Below are positions 60,328 to 64,000 of a stretch of DNA of 64,000 bases, piece by piece (positions within the stretch are counted from its first letter, which is position 1; the number at the start of each line of letters is the position of its first letter). A program made the position numbers and the translations under genes. The notes beneath the pieces are model-generated. The model was not told the origin of the DNA and made no database searches. It saw only the letters and a list, made by a program, of their open reading frames with translations. This DNA is from Aureispira anguillae (GTDB taxonomy: Bacteria > Bacteroidota > Bacteroidia > Chitinophagales > Saprospiraceae), in assembly GCF_026000115.1 (NCBI RefSeq), contig NZ_AP026867.1, forward strand, positions 3,405,716 to 3,469,715, given 5' to 3'.

Positions 60328-63000
60328 TTATTTTTTCCATTTCCCCATGAAGTAACGTCCTACGAAAAGTCCTAAAATAACCAATAAGGCTCCTATCCCT
60401 CCCCAAAACAATCCCCCAAAACCTTCTTCTGTGGCATTTTCTCTTTGGGGCAAAGGTGCTTCATCACCTATTTGAATAAACGCAGACCACAAAAAGGGGT
60501 GCGCAGATTGCTTCCGAGCATTCTGAATAAAGTTCAGCTTTGCATCTCTGAGTGCTTCATCTTTGGGCATTCCCATTTTTAAGTTTTCGTATAAACTACG
60601 CATAATAACTGCCGTAGCATGATCGTTTACACTCCACAAGGACGTAATTAAGCTTTTAGCTCCTGCATAAGAAAACCCTCTAGCCAAAGAAGCAATCCCC
60701 TCACTTTCATGCAATTCTCCCACTCCTGTTTCACAAGCACTTAATACAACCAAACTAGCAGTGAGATGCATATTGTATAAGTCTCGAACATAAAGCAATT
60801 CATTGTCATTGGAATCGGGGACTTCAGAAAACGCTAAAAAAGAATTTTCTGATTTTTGAGCATTCATAACGCCATGTGTTGCAATATGTACAATGCAATA
60901 ATCCTCGCAATTTTGTTGGAAATTTTCTTTTGTTGCCATCGAACCATTAAATACTTTTCCATTCATTTCTATAATGTCAAATATATCTGCTACTTCTTTT
61001 TTGGTATGAATCAAGGGGTTAAAGTTATATTGCCCCTCTAAGGTCACTTCTGGATCAAATTCTGGCGCAAAACCCAAAAATATTTTACGAGGTACATGTT
61101 CTTTGGTCTGCATTTCGTGCAATAAGGTAGCAGAATAACAATAGCCTACGGCGTATTTATTCAACAAATAAGGCATCTTTTTTAAATTGTTACCTTTGGC
61201 TGGCTTGGTTAACAAGGCTTCAAAAGGCAAAAATCCCAAATTACCAGCAGGAATAATCATCAACCTATTGTTAGCTGTTTTAGTAAGTACGGGTTCTAAA
61301 ATCGCTCGATATAAATCACGCCCCAAACGCTTGTATTGCTCTAAATAAGCATTACGCAAAGAATCTGACCGCCCTTGTTTTCCCAAATAATAACCATAAA
61401 TTCCCTCTCTAAACTGCTTTATATTAGACTTTAAATCGAAATCAATTGGCAATTCTAAAATATCATATCCCCTTTTGTCGATTCTAAACACAATCAATTC
61501 ATCATCTCCTATAAAATATTCGATCAACGTTTGATCAGCGGCTAATCGTTCTCTTACCTCCTCGACAGAAGCAACCTTTAGGTCAAATTTTAGTTTGTAA
61601 TAAGCAGGGTGCTGTTTACGCAATTGGATCAAAAAATCTTCATAGATTTGCCTTTTTTCTAACAAAGCTTTTTCTTTTTCTCTCAGTTCATTTTTATACT
61701 CCTCCCCTTTTCTGCGGTTTTGTTTTAGGACATACAATTCGTTATCCAACTCATCCACAGCGTATTCCAATTCTTCCTCTTTTTGGATTTTTTCTATTGG
61801 AACTCCTGCTATTTTTTTGGCTTTAATTTTCTTAAAAGCCTCTAACAATAATAAGCTCTTGCTGCGCTCTGATAATTCAAAAGCTTCCATTTTATAGCGT
61901 TCGTTGTTTGTTTTTTGGTACAAAATCAAACAACTTTTAATTGCTTTTTTATAAAAATCTAGTGCCCGATCTGACCACAATAAGCGAGCAGTTTCGCCTG
62001 TATACAACCGACGCAATCGAGTTATAAATACATCCATCAGACGATAATTATCTAAGGCTGACTTTAATGATTCAAGGCTATTTTTACGTCCAAAATAAAT
62101 TGCCCCTCGCTGTGCCAGTATTTCTGCCATCAATCCCAATGAAGCAGATTGATTCAATTCGTTAACTGTTGGCAACTTGCCCTCTTCCTTTCCTTTCCAA
62201 CTAGGTAGCAAAGATTGAATCGCAAAATCATTATAAGCTAAAGCTTCTTTGTCTCGTTTGTATGCTATATAATAAGCTGCCAAATCTCTATAAAATGTAC
62301 TCCAAACGACATCCTGCTCAATCCGCTCCATCTCCCCCATTTTTATTGCTGTAAACATATGTTCCCCTGCCAAACTAGCATTACCTAACTTCTCTTCTAC
62401 TCTCCCTAAGTACAAATGCGCCTGTGCCAATAATGCCATATCTTTAACATTCTCATCGTTAAAAGCCAACGCTTTTTCAAAATAGGCTTTAGTTTTAGTA
62501 TATTTTTTTTGGGCATAAACGGTATACCCCATCCCCATCAAAGCATCTAAGTAGAGCTTTTTTGAGTTGCTATCTTGTTCCAACGTCTTATTTTGCTCAA
62601 ACAAAGCTACTGCCTTGGCAAAACTTATCTGCGCCTCAACTAGACGTTCTAACTCCTTTAGGATTTTTCCTTTTTCGCTATAAGCCAATAACAAATCGTT
62701 AGGAGAATAATTAGATTCGTTTTTTGCCCAGTCAATCGCTAATTCTAGCCGTTCTAATCCTCGATTGTAATTTCCTAGATAGTGATAAGCAATCCCCAAT
62801 TTTGTGGTCAAAGGGAACCATAATTCTACCTTATTTTGTGTTGATTTTCGCAATAGTAGCTCCTCTCCCAAAGATGTTGCTCGATTATAGGCTCCTAAGT
62901 TATAAGCCAGCAAAAAATCCGTCATTGTTGTTCGTTGCCCTAATAGATTTGTTGTCGTAAAGCATAAAATACTTAAAACAACAAAATAATAACTTCGCAT
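60328..63000 (-). CDS. TPR-CHAT protease with C-terminal membrane anchor
   Basis: An 890-residue protein. The ATG at 63000 gives a signal peptide (MRSYYFVVLSILCFTTTNLLG); ATGs at 63009 and 63039 only add residues before it. TPR-type helices fill about 25-420, then a lysine-rich coiled-coil stretch (about 400-450), and the CHAT protease domain is about 520-850 with the dyad His709 (HIATHG) and Cys756 (SACETGVG) and the LITSLWSVNDHAT mark. A membrane helix at about 862-882 (LFWGGIGALLVILGLFVG) and a basic tail end the protein, so the protease would face the periplasm, anchored in the inner membrane. It differs from the large CHAT gene at 10660 in size and anchor. It converges with the paralog pair. 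Confidence 0.9.
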   Translation of the reverse strand: MRSYYFVVLSILCFTTTNLLGQRTTMTDFLLAYNLGAYNRATSLGEELLLRKSTQNKVELWFPLTTKLGIAYHYLGNYNRGLERLELAIDWAKNESNYSPNDLLLAYSEKGKILKELERLVEAQISFAKAVALFEQNKTLEQDSNSKKLYLDALMGMGYTVYAQKKYTKTKAYFEKALAFNDENVKDMALLAQAHLYLGRVEEKLGNASLAGEHMFTAIKMGEMERIEQDVVWSTFYRDLAAYYIAYKRDKEALAYNDFAIQSLLPSWKGKEEGKLPTVNELNQSASLGLMAEILAQRGAIYFGRKNSLESLKSALDNYRLMDVFITRLRRLYTGETARLLWSDRALDFYKKAIKSCLILYQKTNNERYKMEAFELSERSKSLLLLEAFKKIKAKKIAGVPIEKIQKEEELEYAVDELDNELYVLKQNRRKGEEYKNELREKEKALLEKRQIYEDFLIQLRKQHPAYYKLKFDLKVASVEEVRERLAADQTLIEYFIGDDELIVFRIDKRGYDILELPIDFDLKSNIKQFREGIYGYYLGKQGRSDSLRNAYLEQYKRLGRDLYRAILEPVLTKTANNRLMIIPAGNLGFLPFEALLTKPAKGNNLKKMPYLLNKYAVGYCYSATLLHEMQTKEHVPRKIFLGFAPEFDPEVTLEGQYNFNPLIHTKKEVADIFDIIEMNGKVFNGSMATKENFQQNCEDYCIVHIATHGVMNAQKSENSFLAFSEVPDSNDNELLYVRDLYNMHLTASLVVLSACETGVGELHESEGIASLARGFSYAGAKSLITSLWSVNDHATAVIMRSLYENLKMGMPKDEALRDAKLNFIQNARKQSAHPFLWSAFIQIGDEAPLPQRENATEEGFGGLFWGGIGALLVILGLFVGRYFMGKWKK

Positions 63001-63096
63001 AGTGTACATAAGTAATTTTTTAAGGGTGAATGGATCCATTTAATCGTTTATTTTTAGGGTATTAGAACAATCTCTAAATGTCATTAGTTCGACCAT

Positions 63097-63180
63097 GCAG
63101 AACCCAGCTTGCTGGCTCACGAGCAATAACGAATCAACCACAGGTAGCTCATAGAGATTCGCTAACTTAGCTCCGCAGAT
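63097..63180. repeat. Composite intergenic repeat, family B copy 5
   Basis: Begins CAGAACCCAGCTTGCTGG, then GCTCACGAG, a GAATCAACCACAGGTAGCTC stretch that is a diverged form of the CGACCTCAGGGAGCTC module, and GCTAACTTAGC. Neither TTCTTTGNCAA end is present, so it is partial. It lies just upstream of the CHAT gene. Confidence 0.6.
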
Positions 63181-63220
63181 AAAGGCAATGCTTTTTTGTC
63201 CTTTTTGTAAAAAAAAATCT

Positions 63221-63266
63221 ACGGAGTATTAAAATATAATATTATACGTTTATATTAATACTCCGT
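63221..63266. repeat. Family A ends as an outward-facing pair
   Basis: ACGGAGTATTAA (63221-63232) and TTAATACTCCGT (63255-63266) are perfect 12-bp inverted repeats 22 bases apart, in reversed orientation compared with the other family A units. They lie 30 bases before the next gene and could form a hairpin in its leader. Confidence 0.6.
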
Positions 63267-63297
63267 TAATTTTTTTCATTAATTTTATCAACAGCTT

Positions 63298-63816
63298 ATG
63301 AAGTGCTCTCTCTCTTTTATCTTAATTATTTTATGCGCTTTTTGTTCTTGTATTCAAGCTCAAAATGTAGGAATTGGTACTCCAGAACCCAAACATAAGT
63401 TGGTCGTAGAAGGTGATCGAATCAATTTACAAAATAAGGAACAAACCAAGTTTTTTTATGCTCGAACAGATGGTGACGAGATTGATATTACAACTGTTGG
63501 TAGCCATTTTTGGATTACTGCCGAAGAAGATAAGCATATCATTTTAAACCCTAACAATTCTTCTAGCGGAAATGTTGGGGTTGGCACTTATAATCCTACC
63601 GAAAAATTACACATAGATGGAGGGCTTAGGGTACAATCCTTAGAAGGAGAAGGCAATAGAATCATTTATGCTAGCCCTAGTGGTATTTTATCGTCAAGTC
63701 AGGTTGATATTTCTGCCTTAGAACGTAGCAATCAAGCGTTAAAAGAAAAAGTTGAGGAACAAGCTCAATTAATCCAAGATTTGATTCAACGCATCGAACA
63801 GTTGGAACAACCATAA
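63298..63816 (+). CDS. Coiled-coil surface protein with NVGIGT motifs
   Basis: A 172-residue exported protein with a signal peptide (about 1-21, FCSCIQAQ). The motif NVGIGT and the later NVGVGTYNPTEKLHIDGGLRV are the repeated units typical of Bacteroidota tail-fibre-like surface proteins, in which short beta strands trimerise. A heptad coiled coil (about 139-170, SNQALKEKVEEQAQLIQDLIQRIEQLEQ) closes it, the part that normally precedes a folding domain in trimeric fibres. It is short for the group and has no T9SS tail, so it may be a truncated or stand-alone head. It follows the reversed family A pair. Confidence 0.75.
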   Translation: MKCSLSFILIILCAFCSCIQAQNVGIGTPEPKHKLVVEGDRINLQNKEQTKFFYARTDGDEIDITTVGSHFWITAEEDKHIILNPNNSSSGNVGVGTYNPTEKLHIDGGLRVQSLEGEGNRIIYASPSGILSSSQVDISALERSNQALKEKVEEQAQLIQDLIQRIEQLEQP

Positions 63817-64000
63817 TTCTTACAAACATCTGAGCATTTCCCTATATAATCCCCTCATAATTAAACCTTTTATCGTTTATTAGCGTTTCTTTTACATAAA
63901 AAGGGCACTTTTGGTCTACTTTTTACGTTTATTAAGAATAAAAGCGTATTTTTAATGTAATCAGACAGTTACCTTGTAATTAAGTAATAAAGCAAAACTA
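63817..64000. other. Window end without a gene
   Basis: AT-rich, no coding frame or structure recognised. Confidence 0.35.

Noticed and set aside
6629-63266. CRISPR arrays in the repeat-rich gaps
   Set aside because: The repeats are inverted, differ in order and have no evenly spaced spacers; no cas genes are near.
1-64000. tRNA or rRNA genes
   Set aside because: No cloverleaf with an acceptor stem and a GGTTCRA-type T loop was found; the GGTTCG strings lie in the family B repeats.

Overview
The window looks like a chromosomal segment of a Bacteroidota bacterium, most likely from the Saprospiria (Aureispira-like), although no rRNA or other marker is present to prove it. The evidence is AT-rich DNA, a type IX secretion (T9SS) C-terminal sorting domain, a signal peptidase I with an extra N-terminal membrane domain, BamA, a PorE-like TPR/PD40/OmpA lipoprotein-type architecture, bactofilin next to AtpZ, several NVGIGT-type surface proteins, and promoters with the Bacteroidota -7 box TAnnTTTG. 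At four loci a -33 TTG sits exactly 20 bases upstream of that box.

Layout. 1-6.4 kb (all minus): diadenylate cyclase CdaA, a secreted CpcT/CpeT-like plus peroxiredoxin fusion, signal peptidase I, a dolichol-phosphate-mannose-synthase-like glycosyltransferase and an M42 peptidase. 6.8-8.9 kb: a large TPR-PD40-OmpA envelope protein. 9.4-17.5 kb (plus): a two-repeat lipoprotein, a 1456-residue secreted TPR-CHAT protease and an exported protein of unknown family. 17.7-21.8 kb (plus): an RDD membrane protein, a membrane protein whose 3' end was cut off by a small palindromic insertion, then a GNAT / HGSNAT-like / MOSC operon. 22.8-26.6 kb: a GNAT, a PIF1-like helicase and a Fic AMPylase. 26.9-31.4 kb (minus): a protein built of four PilJ-N-like helical repeats and a lysyl-endopeptidase-like protease with a T9SS tail. 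31.6-33.9 kb (minus): biotin carrier protein, AtpI-like protein, AtpZ, bactofilin and IF-3. 34.2-39.8 kb (minus): two tandem bamA genes. 40-49.7 kb: two 2-oxoglutarate oxygenases (one AlkB-like), a Crp/Fnr regulator, DoxX, ChrA, an anchor-L/OmpA protein, cryptochrome DASH, YjbQ, DprA and a haem-binding protein. 50-55 kb: two lipoproteins, XerD and two exported unknowns. 55.6-58.5 kb: leuS. 58.9-63.8 kb: two paralogous small secreted proteins, a second TPR-CHAT protease anchored by a C-terminal membrane helix, and a coiled-coil surface protein.

The most unusual layer lies between the genes. At least four families of palindromic, partly nested intergenic repeats recur: (A) MITE-like units ending in ATTACTCCGTT / AACGGAGTATT; (B) composite units ending in TTCTTTGNCAA; (C) long stem-loops with 17-22 bp arms nested inside B; (D) small hairpins around CATAGCTAAGGCTATG. 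One family A unit split a gene, and one family B unit supplies the last 15 codons and stop of a DoxX gene.

Functionally the segment is mainly envelope biogenesis (LepB, two BamA, OmpA-type proteins, T9SS cargo), nucleic-acid maintenance (XerD, DprA, cry-DASH, AlkB, helicase) and translation (LeuRS, IF-3). Two secreted or anchored CHAT proteases with unknown partners are the best candidates for an undescribed system. No tRNA, rRNA, CRISPR array or complete IS element was seen.
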